Of a DNA stretch of 64,000 nucleotides, positions 33,990 to 45,670 are shown piece by piece. This DNA comes from Lepidonotus clava. Taxonomy: Eukaryota > Annelida > Polychaeta > Phyllodocida > Polynoidae. The notes under the pieces are model-generated. The model saw nothing but the letters and a program-made list of their open reading frames with translations. It was not told the DNA's origin and made no database searches. A program made the translations under genes and the position numbers. The stretch spans positions 49,870,232 through 49,934,231 of the forward strand of contig OW387136.1 of NCBI GenBank assembly GCA_936440205.1, given 5' to 3'. How positions within the stretch are numbered: position 1 is the stretch's first letter; each line of letters opens with the position of its first letter.

Positions 33990-34274
33990 AGGCTGTATTC
34001 CATGATGCGTTGCGGTCATTTGCGTCGTCAGCTTGTGATGCAACGCAAGTGAAACGTTCCATGACGCAAGTGATTAACACAACTGGAGTAGAATGCAAGG
34101 TATATTCCAAGATGCGTTGTACTTGCGTCCATGGAACGCAAGTAAAAACGCAAGTAAAAACGCAAGTTTACTTGCATTTTTACTTGCGTTCAGATACCAA
34201 CATGTTGGTATTTTACTTGCGTTTCCTAATTACAAGCAACGAAAATGACCGTAACGCATCGTTGAATATAGCCT
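33990..34274. mobile_element. PIF/Harbinger-like foldback built of ACTTGCGTT words
   Basis: The ends AGGCTGTATTCCATGATGCG and the inverted CGATGTTGAATATAGCCT-like terminus (GCATCGTTGAATATAGCCT) are flanked by TTA (33987-33989, 34275-34277). The interior repeats CGCAAGTAAAAA and its complement in both arms. Confidence 0.8.
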
Positions 34275-34277
34275 TTA

Positions 34278-34988
34278 GTTATTGGGATTTAACGCATATC
34301 GACATTTATGTTCACATCACGGTGAGGGTAAGATTTGGCTATTCTGTCTTTGGTGAATGAATCTATGGAATGATCGAATTTATGTGAAGATATAGACTAT
34401 TTTCCTACATTTATTTTTACCGAGGTAGGTGTTCTTTAATGTGCGTGGTTCCAGAGACCATAGATACAACAGCCGGTGTCCCATAAGCCTTTGATACCCT
34501 TATCGTTAGCATTAAAGGGAAGCACAGAGAAGTGTTATAGACACGTGATTATCTTTGGCAAATCACATAACCAATAGCAAGATATTGATTAATAGCTGAC
34601 AGAAACCTTTGGTCAAACATTCGTGTTGTGTAAAAATCTAAAATAAACAATATCGAGGTTAAAATGTTCCTTATTTTCCTAGATACTTTCGCATTTTAGA
34701 CCTAGGTGCCTTCTTTCTAAAGCCAGCTCAATCCAACAACTTCACATCTACAGCAGAACCCATGACAGCAGAGGAATTCCTGTCACAAGAATTTTTTCAG
34801 TCTATCACTGTGGACTAGCCAGCAGATTATATGCCTTTATATTTTCTCAGCTAATTACAAACAAATGATGTATCACCACCTTACTTAGTATTATACCACA
34901 AATATCTGAAATATAATGTGTATACGTGAAGATACTGAATATGAATAAAATGATTAAAAACGTACAAACTGGATGCTGAGCAAACTAT
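34278..34988. other. No gene seen
   Basis: AT-rich, no repeat ends or exon-like sequence recognised. Confidence 0.4.
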
Positions 34989-35159
34989 CCCAGCCAAACA
35001 TATGATGTTATTATAACGTTGCAGCTACATTTTGGTTTGGTTCTTACTACATTATTTTGATGGCTCCCATTGACGTTGCTGCAACATAGTGCAGTGACAT
35101 TGCACTGTGACGTTATTGTAATGTTCTGGTCATGTTTCTTACGTCGCAAGTTGCCTGGG
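34989..35159. mobile_element. CCCAGCC-ended element, 171-bp deletion derivative
   Basis: CCCAGCCAAACATATGATGT to the inverted CGCAAGTTGCCTGGG. It keeps both ends and the left third of the full family member but lacks the middle. Confidence 0.75.
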
Positions 35160-35501
35160 ATTGCACCACCTGGCCGCTGGCATGAAGCATTAGGACTGAC
35201 CCTTCTGTCTACAGGCCTCAGCTCCCAAAACATCTGCATACAAAAGAAGTTACCGGTCCATGGTCCTGCCTCAATTGTTTTCTTTATACCAGCCACTGGG
35301 GAACCGACCACATATGTATGCCAGGGCCCAAAGAGGAAGTGTATATAAATGTGTTATCTGTGACACACGTGATCAGGTAACCTTATTTAATGCCCAATGG
35401 ACGGCTTAATTAATCTCGATTGTATTGGCCTAAATTGTTTTGAACTCTGCTTTACAATGTCCTATCAAAGACTCTGCATGTGACCCAAACTATGTTAGCG
35501 T

Positions 35502-35856
35502 CCCAGCCAAACATGTGATGTTATTATAACATTGCAGCAACATTCTGTATTGGTTCTTGTTACGTTATTTTGATGGCTCCCAATGACATTGCTGCAATGT
35601 ACTACTCTGATGTTGCACTGCAACATTATTATAACGTTCTGCTTACATTCTTCAACCTAAACGGAATATTCTAATCATGTTCTGTTTTGGTTTCATTCTA
35701 ACCTCACCAACTCTGATGTTATAATTATGTTTTGATTTGGTGAGGTTTCAAGCTCACCAACAGTAACATAATTGTTACGTGCCATCTAAGTAAGTAACAA
35801 ACTGACAAAAGAAGTATGGTTGCACAATGTTTCTGTCACGTTGCAGGTTGGCTGGG
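35502..35856. mobile_element. CCCAGCC-ended element, 355-bp reference copy
   Basis: CCCAGCCAAACATGTGATGT to the inverted CGTTGCAGGTTGGCTGGG. It carries the complete set of family words and an uninterrupted AGTAAGTAACAAACTGAC. Confidence 0.85.
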
Positions 35857-36374
35857 GTGGTCATAGAGGAATCCATGTCATACCTCATCGGCCCAGGCCT
35901 ATAATGCCAGCAGATCCCCGCACCAATGTAAAAGACCTATAGCTTACTACAGCATTACCAATCTATAATCAGTATTTATCCTCCGATTAAGCGCTGTCGG
36001 TTCTCATTGGCCTACAGAAGCGGTGACAGTGTACAGTAACCAATACAGCTGTCAGTCGCTGTTTACTCTTCCCAAGTGTATGACAGCCTGTCACACAGCG
36101 ACCTCCCAGCGGGGAAAATAAACAGAAACCCAGTACAGGGTGTGCTCTTATTAGGGAGGTTTAGATAGGGAGGTTTAGCACCCACAATGCATCTCGATAC
36201 ATTCACGTATCTCATAACGTTTGACCCACATCACAGACTTCTACTGCAATATCAATGAAAAGCAAACATCTATTAATTGATAACATGAGCAAAGTAATAT
36301 ACCTCTACTGACATAATCTTGGAATCAGTCATTACAGCAGGGATAAGAGATACGTTGCGTTTGCGTTACGAGAT

Positions 36375-36650
36375 GTGTTGGAGTTGCTAAAACTCCCTAT
36401 TCACTCACGTCAACATGAACGTAACGTGTGACATCACCAGTTTCTACCATTTACCACATAAAATCAACCTAGGTTTAGTCCACACATCACGTTCACGTTG
36501 ATGCAGGCCAATATATAAAGCTCCCTAATATTGGCACATGTCAACGTGAACATGATGCGTAGAGTGAATCGATGACAATTTTCTGTAGTAAATGGTAGAA
36601 ACCGATGACGTCATGCATCATGTTTGCATTGATGTGGGCCGATATCTAAA
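36375..36650. mobile_element. Two adjoining foldbacks with AACATGAACGT words
   Basis: CACGTCAACATGAACGTAAC near 36403 pairs with CACGTTCACGTTGATG (36487). A second similar pair is CATGTCAACGTGAACATGATG with CATCATGTTTGCATTGATG (36617). TTTCTACCATTTAC (36442) also pairs with GTAAATGGTAGAAA (36588). Boundaries approximate. Confidence 0.55.
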
Positions 36651-36654
36651 TCTT

Positions 36655-36983
36655 TCTATTATAACGTCACAGCAACTTTCAGTTTCGGTTCTTAATACAT
36701 GAATTTGGTGACTTCCAATAACGTTACTTCAACATACTACTGTGGCATTGCACTGCAATGATATTGCAACTTTCTAGTTTCCTTTTGCAAGCAGAAAACA
36801 GAATCTTATTATAACATTCTTTTTCAGTTTGGTAACATAACCAAAAAATGTCATTAAATCAACAATCTCAATTGGCAAGGTTTCAACCTGACCATAAATA
36901 ACATAACTAATGGGAATAATTTAAGTAAGTAACAGACTTACCAAAAAAGTATGATCCCAGAACTGTACTGTTATTTGGCTGGG
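36655..36983. mobile_element. CCCAGCC-ended element, third in this cluster
   Basis: It lacks a clear left end but keeps ATAACGTCACAGCAACTTTC, AAGTAAGTAACAGACTTACC and the terminal TTATTTGGCTGGG. Confidence 0.65.
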
Positions 36984-37189
36984 ACCACACTAACCCTCAG
37001 CTGGGTAACCAGGCCTATTGTATCAGACAATGTCATGAACATCTTCAACATAGGAAAGTTCCAATGGTGAATCAATGGCAAAAACAATATTAATTATTTC
37101 ATTATGATGGTATACAACAAAGCAGAGAATCAATGCACATAGTTTTTAGATCCACCTAATGATATTGTTTGTAATGGCTAGGTATGGGT

Positions 37190-37410
37190 CTAGACCTCTA
37201 AATTCAACACGGCGACATGGCTGATTTTCAGCTTAGTGACATGCGACAGGGACTATTCTTAAATTCGACAGGGTGACATAACCAAGTCTCAAAATCGACA
37301 TTCGACATGGACATTAGTGACAAATGACAGGGCTTTTAGAAATACAATGACATGCGACAGGGCCATTTGTTAAATTCGACATGCGACATGGGACCTTCCA
37401 TCTAGACCCC
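37190..37410 (+). repeat. Degenerate GACATGCGACAGGG repeats
   Basis: AAATTCGACA, GTGACATGCGACAGGG and GGCCATTTGTTAAATTCGAC recur several times. They resemble the 61-bp satellite further on and look like an older outlying block of it. Confidence 0.6.
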
Positions 37411-37875
37411 TATAGGTTACTTTAGATCAGGGCTTTAGGAGAGTCACTTTGAATAAGGGGTATAACCCCGCTTTCCTATACTACTTACACCCTCTTCCCA
37501 ACCCAATCCTTCCCGCCCAATTGTCTTTGTCGACCGCCAAAACAACCTTCCCCGATAAATAAGCTTAGCACAATACATTAAAACACATAAAGCAACAATG
37601 TGATATCACCGTCAGGCTGCAGCCAAGTAAACGAGTGGTTAACCTAGTTAGTCCTGCAGACTGACGGGTGGGCGATAACAGGTTGATTGAGGACCGAGGA
37701 GGGCGGGCGGGGTCCACTCAGGGACCCTCCAGGCCGCCAGCCACCACTGTGGTCTTAACATCTGACCTGACCCACTAAGGCCTAATCAATCCAGGTGATA
37801 AATGATAATGCGCAGGGGACTTTTCTTTTAATATTGAAGACTGTGTGTTATGTTCGTATATTATGTTGGAATTAA
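37411..37875. other. No gene seen
   Basis: Mixed-composition sequence; a GC-richer stretch at 37,660-37,760 has no exon features. Confidence 0.4.
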
Positions 37876-38053
37876 CAGTGGCGGATCGAGGTTTTTGAAA
37901 AGGGGGGGGGGGCAATGGAAATCTTTTCCCCTTAATGGCCCTTAATTACCCTATGGCGAGTTTTACATTTAAAAAAAATAGAAAATTGGCCACAAAAAAA
38001 GAGGGGGAGGCGCGCCCCCGCGCACCCCCCCCCCCCCCCTTAATCCGCCACTG
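37876..38053. mobile_element. hAT5-like CGGATCC MITE
   Basis: CAGTGGCGGATCGAGG to the inverted AATCCGCCACTG, flanked by ATTAA and ATTGA (one mismatch). Internal poly-G/poly-C and GTTTTACATTTAAAAAAA. Confidence 0.85.
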
Positions 38054-38765
38054 ATTGACATTTGTTTCTACTGGTGCCTGATGATGGAGAAACCTTTGGT
38101 AGTTACTTTTTTAGAAAGACAACCTGTACATGGCTTGTGTGTATGTTGGATAGTGGATCAAGAGAGGTATGAGACATTATGGAAAATAATTCATACTAGA
38201 CGGGGCTGTATAAAGTAACAGATATTCACCTGTGTGCCATCTATCGGTCTGTATCATCTGAAATACAGTGTAATTTAAGTTAAGCATGATGTAGAAAATA
38301 TGTAACGCATTCTCTAGTATATACAAATCTAAGTGGAACATGGCAACTAAAATTGATTTTGTTTTAATTTATCGCACAGTAGATGAACATCCTCTGATTC
38401 AATCTAATTGAGCACAGTGTGGTAGGCCTACATACAAGTATCTAACTGATTCTAATCTGATGTTAATATGGACATTTGTGGGTCACATTTTGACGTCAAT
38501 ATGATAACTGGCATAATATTTGCTGTACAACATACCCCCAGCACATTGCACATGCCCACAAGTTGACTGTAAATACCATTATTAACAATGCAATTTTCCA
38601 AAGGCAATTTCACCCAGCCCCATTGCTGATAGACCTGTCAGTTATTACAAAATACGTCCATGTGGCCACTGTTTGTGGCTCGTTTCAAACCCAAGTGGCC
38701 CAATATAAATCGTGCTGACAGGTAGAAGTGGTGCAGAGTCTAGGATCCCACCGACCAGGGAGGGT
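38054..38765. other. No gene seen
   Basis: AT-rich sequence leading into the satellite block. No element ends recognised. Confidence 0.4.
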
Positions 38766-39535
38766 CTAGACCCGCAATTCCATATCACAGCATGGCCATT
38801 CAATAAATTTGACACGAGACATTCCAATTATACACTGATAATCCATACTTAGTCATGGTTAGTCATATATGACCAACCGTGGCATTTTGTTTTATATATA
38901 CTAACATTGGTTAGTCAATACTGACCAATTATGGTTAGTCTGTAAAGCAAGTTAGCATGGTTAGTCATACAAGACTAGCCTGACTAACCACGGTTAGTTA
39001 GTATTGACTAACTTGACTAACATTGGACAGTGAATTTTGCCACAGTCATAAAGACTAAGAAAGTTGGTCCAATATGACTAACATTTTTTACATTGAGATT
39101 ATCAGTGTATAAGCGACAATGACAGCGCATCATGGCCATTTCTTAAATTTGACATGTGACATTCCCATTTTAAGTGACAATGATAGCGCATCATGGCCAT
39201 TTCTTAAATTTGACATGTGACATTCCCATTTTAAGTGACAATGATAGCGCATCATGGCCATTTCTTAAATTTGACATGTGACATTCCCATTTTAAGTGAC
39301 AATGATAGCGCATCATGGCCATTTCTTAAATTTGACTTGTGACATTCCCATTTTAAGTGACAATGACAGTGCATCATGGCCATTTCTTAAATTTGACATG
39401 TGATTGCCTATTTAAAGCGACAATGAAAGCGCATCATGGCCATTTCTTAAATTTGATATGTGACGTTCCCATTTTAAGCGACAATGACATATGACTTTTC
39501 TTAAATTTGATAGTGCAACAGGGATATTTCTTAAA
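38766..39535 (+). repeat. 61-bp satellite, about seven units, split by a MITE
   Basis: Unit: GCGACAATGACAGCGCATCA, TGGCCATTTCTTAAATTTGA, CATGTGACATTCCCATTTTAA. One diverged unit lies before the MITE at 38833-39107 and about six after it. The first four complete units after it are nearly identical. Confidence 0.85.
38833..39107. mobile_element. Foldback MITE of GACTAACC words inside the 61-bp satellite
   Basis: CACTGATAATC to the inverted GATTATCAGTG, flanked by TATA (38829-38832, 39108-39111). The interior is GGTTAGTCATA/TGACTAACC words in both orientations. Removing the element and one TATA restores a satellite of the expected length. Confidence 0.8.
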
Positions 39536-39729
39536 TTCCACAAGGGACATTGCAGGGGGGATCCAGTGGGGGGGGGATGGGTCCAGGAGGTCCTTATTCC
39601 TCTTTTTGGTGGGAACATAAACTTGCAAAAGAGAAGTTAACGTCACACGCATGCACACAACTGCAAATCATTTAAGTATTATGTGCTGACCCCTGTGAAA
39701 TCCTGTATCTACCCCTTCTGGACATCAGG
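39536..39729. other. Spacer between two satellites
   Basis: Contains a G tract and GGTGGGAACATAAAC. Nothing supported. Confidence 0.35.
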
Positions 39730-40435
39730 CAGAGGGGGACTTTTAGAGACAACGAAACGTGACAAGGCCATTTCTTATATTTGACAAGTATTTCGGGACC
39801 CCTCATCCAGAGCCCCGGCAGTAGTTGACAGTTGGAGAGACTTTCTGCACACAGTCGGGGGACTTTTAGGGACAACGACAGACGACAAGGCCATTTCTTA
39901 TATTTGGCAAGTATATCGAGACCAAATACCCAGAGCCCCAGCAGTAGGTGAGGGGCCTTCCATTTAGTACATACGCAACAAGGGGGGAAGGGGGGTCTGA
40001 GATTTTTGAAAATGTGCGTACATGCTAGTACATATTCAATGCGTATTTTTGCCTGAGGGGGGGTGGGGGGTCTGAGATTTTTGAAAATGTGTGTACGTAC
40101 TTATTGGAAGGCCCCTGACATGTTGAGAGGGCCCTGACAGACTATACTCACACAGAGAGGGACTTTTAGGGACAACGACAGGCGGCAAGGCCATTTCTTA
40201 TATTTGACAAGTATTCTTGGACCCCCCACCCAGAGCCTGGTCAGTAGTTGACATGTTGAGAGGGCCCTGACAGACTATACGCACACAGAGGGGGACTTTT
40301 AGGGACAATGACAGGCGACAAGGCCATTTCTTATATTTGACAAGTATTTTGAGACCCCTCATCCAGAGCCCCACCAGTATGTGACAGTTGGAGAGGGCCC
40401 TGACAGACTATACGCACACAGAGGGGGACTTTACC
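39730..40435 (+). repeat. Second satellite, unit about 120-135 bp
   Basis: GGGGGACTTTTAGGGACAAC, GACAAGGCCATTTCTTATAT, TTGACAAGTAT and CCAGAGCCCCAGCAGTA recur about five times. A MITE (39952-40115) sits in one unit. ATTTCTTA(T/A)ATTTGACA links it to the 61-bp satellite. Confidence 0.75.
39952..40115. mobile_element. MITE with GGGGCCTTCCAT ends inside the satellite
   Basis: GGGGCCTTCCATTTAGTACA to the inverted GTACTTATTGGAAGGCCCC, flanked by TGA on both sides (39949-39951, 40116-40118). Confidence 0.75.
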
Positions 40436-40663
40436 TCAGCCTATATTGACACTGGTGACAGCCACTGTAGACGGCGACCTCAGCGACCCCTGGTGGACAG
40501 AGTCCGGAGTACGGAGGGAACGGAGGGGGGGACTTCCTTATGAAAAACCGTCTAAAGTATTTATGCTCAAATATACAATATATCTTCAAAGGTGTGCTTT
40601 ATGAAGTGTCGAAGGATAAAGTGAATCAATAAACCCTATATAAAACACGTAGTATAGCCGTTC

Positions 40664-40795
40664 AGGGGTGGATCCAGGATTTTGAAAAAAGGGGGCGCTT
40701 TCTACAGCAAATTTCCCCGACCCCCTCCAGTCATAGGAATTTTACATTTAAAAAAGTAAAATTTGGTCAAAAATAGTGGGCCCCCCACCCTAAAT
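40664..40795. mobile_element. Truncated CGGATCC-family copy
   Basis: Begins CAGGGGTGGATCCAGGATTT with TTTTACATTTAAAAAAGTAA inside; no right inverted end is seen. Confidence 0.6.
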
Positions 40796-40879
40796 CAATG
40801 CCTTGGCCCATGACTTCTATGTACAGTTGCCTACTCTGGGGACAGGAGTTTCACAGGAGTTGCACGACTTCCCGAGTTC

Positions 40880-42365
40880 CGCTGGTTTTAATAGGATTTC
40901 AATCCCATAATCCAACCACAGTGTCAATGGGGTAACCTACACCTCCCATAATCCAACCACAGGGTCCATGGGGTAACCTACACCTCCCATAATCAAACCA
41001 CAGGGTCTATTGGGGGTTGGGTGAATAACCAAAGGTCGTATATCATGTTATTATCATGTTAAAATACCTTTAGTTACTCAGCCAATGTGGGGTAACCCGA
41101 ACGCCCCATAATCCAACCACAGGGTCTATGGGATAATCTATACCTCTTATAATCCAACCACAGTGTCAATGGGGTAACCTCCACCTCCCATAATCAAACC
41201 ACAGGGTCTATGGCATAACATGCACCTCCCATAACCCAACCACAGGGTCTATGGCGTAACGTGCACCTCCCATCATCAAACCACAGGGTCTATGCGCGTT
41301 GGGTGAATAACCAAAGGTCGTATATCATGTTATTATCATGTTGATATACAACCTTTGGTTACTCAGCCAAAATGGGGTAACCTTCACCTCCCATTATCCA
41401 ACCACAGTGTCCATGGGATAACCCACACCTCACATAATCCAACCACAGGGTCTATGGGGTAACCTACACCTCACATAATCCAACCACAGGGTCCATGGGG
41501 TAACCTACACCTCACATAATCCAACCACAGGGTCTATGGGGTAACCTACACCTCCCATAATCCAACCACAGGGTCTATGGGGTAACCTACACCTCCCATA
41601 ATCCAACCACAGGGTCTATGGGGTAACCTACACCTCCCATAATCCAACCACAGGGTCTATGGGGTAACCTACACCTCCCATAATCCAACCACAGTGTCCA
41701 TGGGATAACCCACACCTCACATAGTCCAACCACAGTGTCCATGGGATAACCCACACCTCACATAATCCAACCACAGGGTCTATGGGGTAACCTACACCTC
41801 ACATAATCCAACCACAGGGTCCATGGGGTAACCTACACCTCACATAATCCAACCACAGGGTCTATGGGGTAACCTACACCTCCCATAATCCAACCACAGG
41901 GTCTATGGGTAACCTACACCTCCCATAATCCAACCACAGGGTCTATGGGGTAACCTACACCTCCCATAATCCAACCACAGGGTCCATGGGGTAACCTACA
42001 CCTCACATAGTCCAACCACAGGGTCCATGGGGTAACCTACACCTCCCATAATCCAACCACAGGGTCTATGGGGTAACCTACACCTCCCATAATCCAACCA
42101 CAGGGTCCATGGGGTAACAGTAACCTCCCATAATCCAACCACAGGGTCTATGGGGTAACCTACACCTCCCATAATCAAACCACAGGGTCCATGGGGCGTT
42201 GGGTGAATAGCCAAAGGTCATATATCATGTTGTTATCATGTTAATATACAACCTTTGGTTACTCAGCCAACGTGGGGTAACCCACACCTCCCATAATCCA
42301 ACCACAGGGTCTATGGGGTAACCCGCACCTCCCATACTCCAACCACAGGATCTATGGGGTAACCT
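40880..42365 (+). repeat. 41-bp satellite with three embedded hairpins
   Basis: Unit: CCCATAATCCAACCACAGGG, TCTATGGGGTAACCTACACCT, about 30 copies. Three hairpins of about 80 bp with arms GAATAACCAAAGGTCGTATA and TATACAACCTTTGGTTACTC lie near 41014-41096, 41292-41377 and 42196-42275, each in the same phase of the unit. The ORFs on the minus strand are satellite translations. Confidence 0.9.
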
Positions 42366-42504
42366 TACCTTCAGGACAAACGGTCGAAAGTATCTGCTGA
42401 CAGTTACCATGCAGGCTGGGTCGGACTTTTAAGAAGCCCACCCCATCCCTCTCCCACCATACCTTGTCATTATTGATATCACATGTAGGGACACCTCCAG
42501 TGCC

Positions 42505-42555
42505 AGGAACCAGGTGCGCATGCGCGCCAGGAGGGAGGGGGACGCCGGGGCCCGT
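42505..42555. promoter_or_regulatory. NRF1-type palindrome in a GC patch
   Basis: GGTGCGCATGCGCGCC contains the perfect NRF1 palindrome TGCGCATGCGC, within a short CpG-rich patch (42,500-42,560). No exon is seen next to it. Confidence 0.35.
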
Positions 42556-42559
42556 CAGC

Positions 42560-44239
42560 TAGATGAAGTATTAACAGGTCTGGTACCCACGTGCAATACC
42601 TACTTCTCATCCCATTAAAAAAGAAATCAAAATAAAGTATAAATGTTCCATCATTTAACCAGGAAACCTTGCTCCAGAAAGAGCTGCGTAGAATTCTTGA
42701 GATGCTGGCAGTTCATTGGATTAAATCTTAACTTGATATAAATACCAACTTACATATTTTAAATCTGGGATAGGCATAAATCTTTATGTCGTAAATAAGA
42801 ATTTACACAAAATTACTACCCTCCCTTCACCTTCCGACAAACCTACCTTTCTCTTTGCTATTAATGTTTTTTGTTTTACATTTCCACTGTTTCCACATGT
42901 TCACAGAATGAAAAGGTTTGTCCTTCTGTTCATTGATATCGTTTCTACGTAATCAAAATGCAACAGACATAACCAGTGCCAAGAAATCATTTGTATTTCT
43001 TCTGTTTAAGAAACACCTTGGATTGTTGACCCAAAGCTCATCAGATTCTCCTCAGAGTTTGTGGTAGGACCACACCCACCCCACACCTCACATGTTTCAC
43101 ACATTCGGTGGGATCCACGCCCCCACCCCCCGAAAAAAAAAAAAAACTCCCCCCCCCCTCCCCCCAACAGCGCCCCGCGGAGACCTTTTCTATTTTTCAG
43201 TCGGAGACGTCAGTGGGCTCAGCCCGGCCATTTAGATTAATTCGGCCGGCTTGGGTCGGTTTAGCGGCAATGCGGTTTCCATTGGTTGAGGTGTCAGCAC
43301 TGACGTGTGGACGTCTACGTATGGAGCGCAGCTTTCCTTCCCCCCTTTCCCACTCCACTCTCCCAGCAGATGATTATCAGGGATGGCTTAATCCTAGAAT
43401 CTTTGTGAAATAACTTTTGCATAGTGTTACCATGATTTATGCTTTTGAAAAATATCCCAGGATTTAAAATATTTTGGTGTATAAATTATACATTATTGTA
43501 ATTATTAAGAAGTCTGACCAGCAACCGTAACCTTTACGATTATTGTAAATAAAAACCTCAAAAAAAAAGAATCACTGATTCTTGGCGATTTACGTTTCAT
43601 ATATTCCAATTAAAAAAATCAAATAGTTTGGTGTAGTTTCATATAAAAGAGAAAAGACAGAGATTAAGACCCTCGCTTATGTATTTCTAAAAAGAAAACA
43701 TCTCCATTGAATGAACATCTTATAATCACTCTCATAATTTACAACTTTAGTACACAATTAATCCTCAATATGATATGCTCCTAAGAAGCCAGTGGTAACA
43801 AGATAGATATAGTACGGAAAGTGTTACAAATAAAGATCCACATTCTGGGCCCCGACCCTCTCCTCCCACGTCACCATATCTAAGAATGTCTAATTCAAAA
43901 CTTGTGGATGTTGCGTCATGTAACATATAGCTTCCGAATGTAACGTTGTCATCATCATATCTATAATCTGGGGATCCCAGAGTAAAAAGATATTTTCAAG
44001 TTTTTCCCTTTTCAACTCCCTGATTGAATGTGAGTTTCTAGGTCACTGGTCGAGAATAGAATAAGGTAAGATGTTGGTCACAAGACCTTAGCTACTTCAC
44101 ACACACACCCCATCTCCAAAGTGACTAAGTTGGCAATGACAATCGTAACTTGTAACTGTCGCTCCCAAGCACAGTCCTTCTAGGTTGTAGGAGATGGCTG
44201 CGGCCCTCCCGCGATGAAAACTAACACTATTTATGTTAT
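42560..44239. other. No gene seen; GC-rich patch at 43,160-43,330
   Basis: The patch follows C/A tracts and has CCATTGGTTGAGG (inverted CCAAT) and ACTGACGTGTGGACGTC (CRE-like). ORF 43108-43413 through it begins in a proline/lysine homopolymer artefact. The rest is AT-rich. Confidence 0.4.
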
Positions 44240-45015
44240 AACTTACTCTGTTTGGGGAGTGAAAAGAAGTTTCAGTTGTGAGCTTTTCCTGCAGCTTATA
44301 CCCCATTTTTCTGTGCTTGGAGAACCGCTTCTAAATAGTCTAACATACTTATGTTCTTCTGCTTTAAGAATCAGGAGCAATTGTGAGTGGCTTCTGCATG
44401 GTTAAAACTGTCTGTGTTTGGAGAGTGAAGAGCACTTGTGAGCAGTTCCTTTGCCAGTTTGGCTATCGTTTTGTGATTGGAGAGCACTATACGTGTCTGT
44501 GCTTGGAGCAATTGTGAGCGGTTTCTTGGGCTAACTGTGCTTGGAGATCTTGAAGCAATTATGAGTGCCTTCTGGGGCTAATTGTTTGTGCTAGGAGAGT
44601 GAGTTACAGATGTCTGTGCTGGGAACATGAGTTGCATATATCTGTACTGGGAGAGTGAGTTACAGATTTCTGTGTTGGGAGAGTGAGTTACAGATTTCTG
44701 TGCTGGGAGAGTGAGTTACAGATTTCTGTGCTTGGAGAATGAGTTACAGATGTCTGTGCTTGGAGAGTGAGTTACAGATGTCTGTGCTGGGAGAGTGAGT
44801 CACAGATTTCTGTATTGGGAGAGTGAGTCACAGGTTTCTGTGCTTGGAGAGTGAGTTACAGATGTCTGTGCTGGGAGAGTGAGTCACAGATTTCTGTATT
44901 GGGAGAGTGAGTTACAGATTTCTGTGTTGGGAGAGTGAGTTACAGATATCTGTGCCGGGAGAGTGAGATACAGAAGTTTGTATGGGGAGAGTGTGTTTCT
45001 ATGCTGGGAGAGTGA
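44240..45015 (+). repeat. 28-bp minisatellite with degenerate leader
   Basis: Unit GGGAGAGTGAGTTACAGATT + TCTGTGCT, about 15 good copies from 44,590. Before it (44,240-44,590) older copies spaced more widely keep CTGTGCTTGGAG and AATTGTGAGC. Confidence 0.85.
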
Positions 45016-45464
45016 GAAAGAGCTGTGAGCAGCTCGGTCTGACATCCTAACTTCCTGATCCGCTCGGACAGCCTTGTTGTGGCGATCACCCTCAACCAAG
45101 CCCGGCCAGGTGCCCCTGCCGCCCGCCTGTTTTAACACATTAATCCCTGTATGTGTATGAACCCACCCGCCTCCTGCGGCTTAATATTAGCGGCGTTTTT
45201 CACCCAGCTCATAGCCACGTGTATACCCAGATGTGCGGGGTGAGCAACGAGGGACGCAGAGGGAGGGGGGCGCACTCTTTGCTGTTTTTTTCCTAACAGA
45301 ATACAGGAGTTTGATCAGTATAAAATGGGGAATATGGTTCTAGATGTGCGCTTCAGTGATAAGAAGGATGCACTCCTGAATGTAACACCCCAATTAATTG
45401 TCCGAGTCTCTTAGGTCCGTGTCTACCCAAGACTGGTATACCCACATATTGGTGTTACCTATTA
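45016..45464. other. No gene seen
   Basis: Moderately GC-rich sequence at 45,030-45,250, with CACGTG at 45,213-45,218. No exon supported. Confidence 0.35.
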
Positions 45465-45670
45465 GAGAGGACCAACTGTGTGTTTATATACTGACTGTAG
45501 ATTGGGATCTCTAGACACGGTTAACTGTAGCTTGGCGTCTCTTAGAAGGGACCAACTTTATACATTGTCTGCAGATCAGGGTCTCTTAGAGACATGGCCG
45601 GGAGACATGGTCGACTGTAGATCAATGTCTATAGACAGGGTTAACTTTAGAATGGTGTCTCTAGAAAACT
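45465..45670 (+). repeat. Degenerate tandem repeat, about 50-60 bp unit
   Basis: GGACCAACT, GACTGTAGAT, GGTCTCTTAGA and ACAGGGTTAACT recur three to four times in order. Confidence 0.6.

Noticed and set aside
41996-42410. Glycine/proline-rich minus-strand ORFs
   Set aside because: Translations of the 41-bp satellite.
43108-43413. 101-codon ORF beginning with proline and lysine runs
   Set aside because: The start is a C/A homopolymer; the rest has no recognised domain or splice context.
40880-45015. CRISPR-like regular repeats (41-bp and 28-bp arrays)
   Set aside because: Units abut with no unique spacers; these are eukaryotic satellites.
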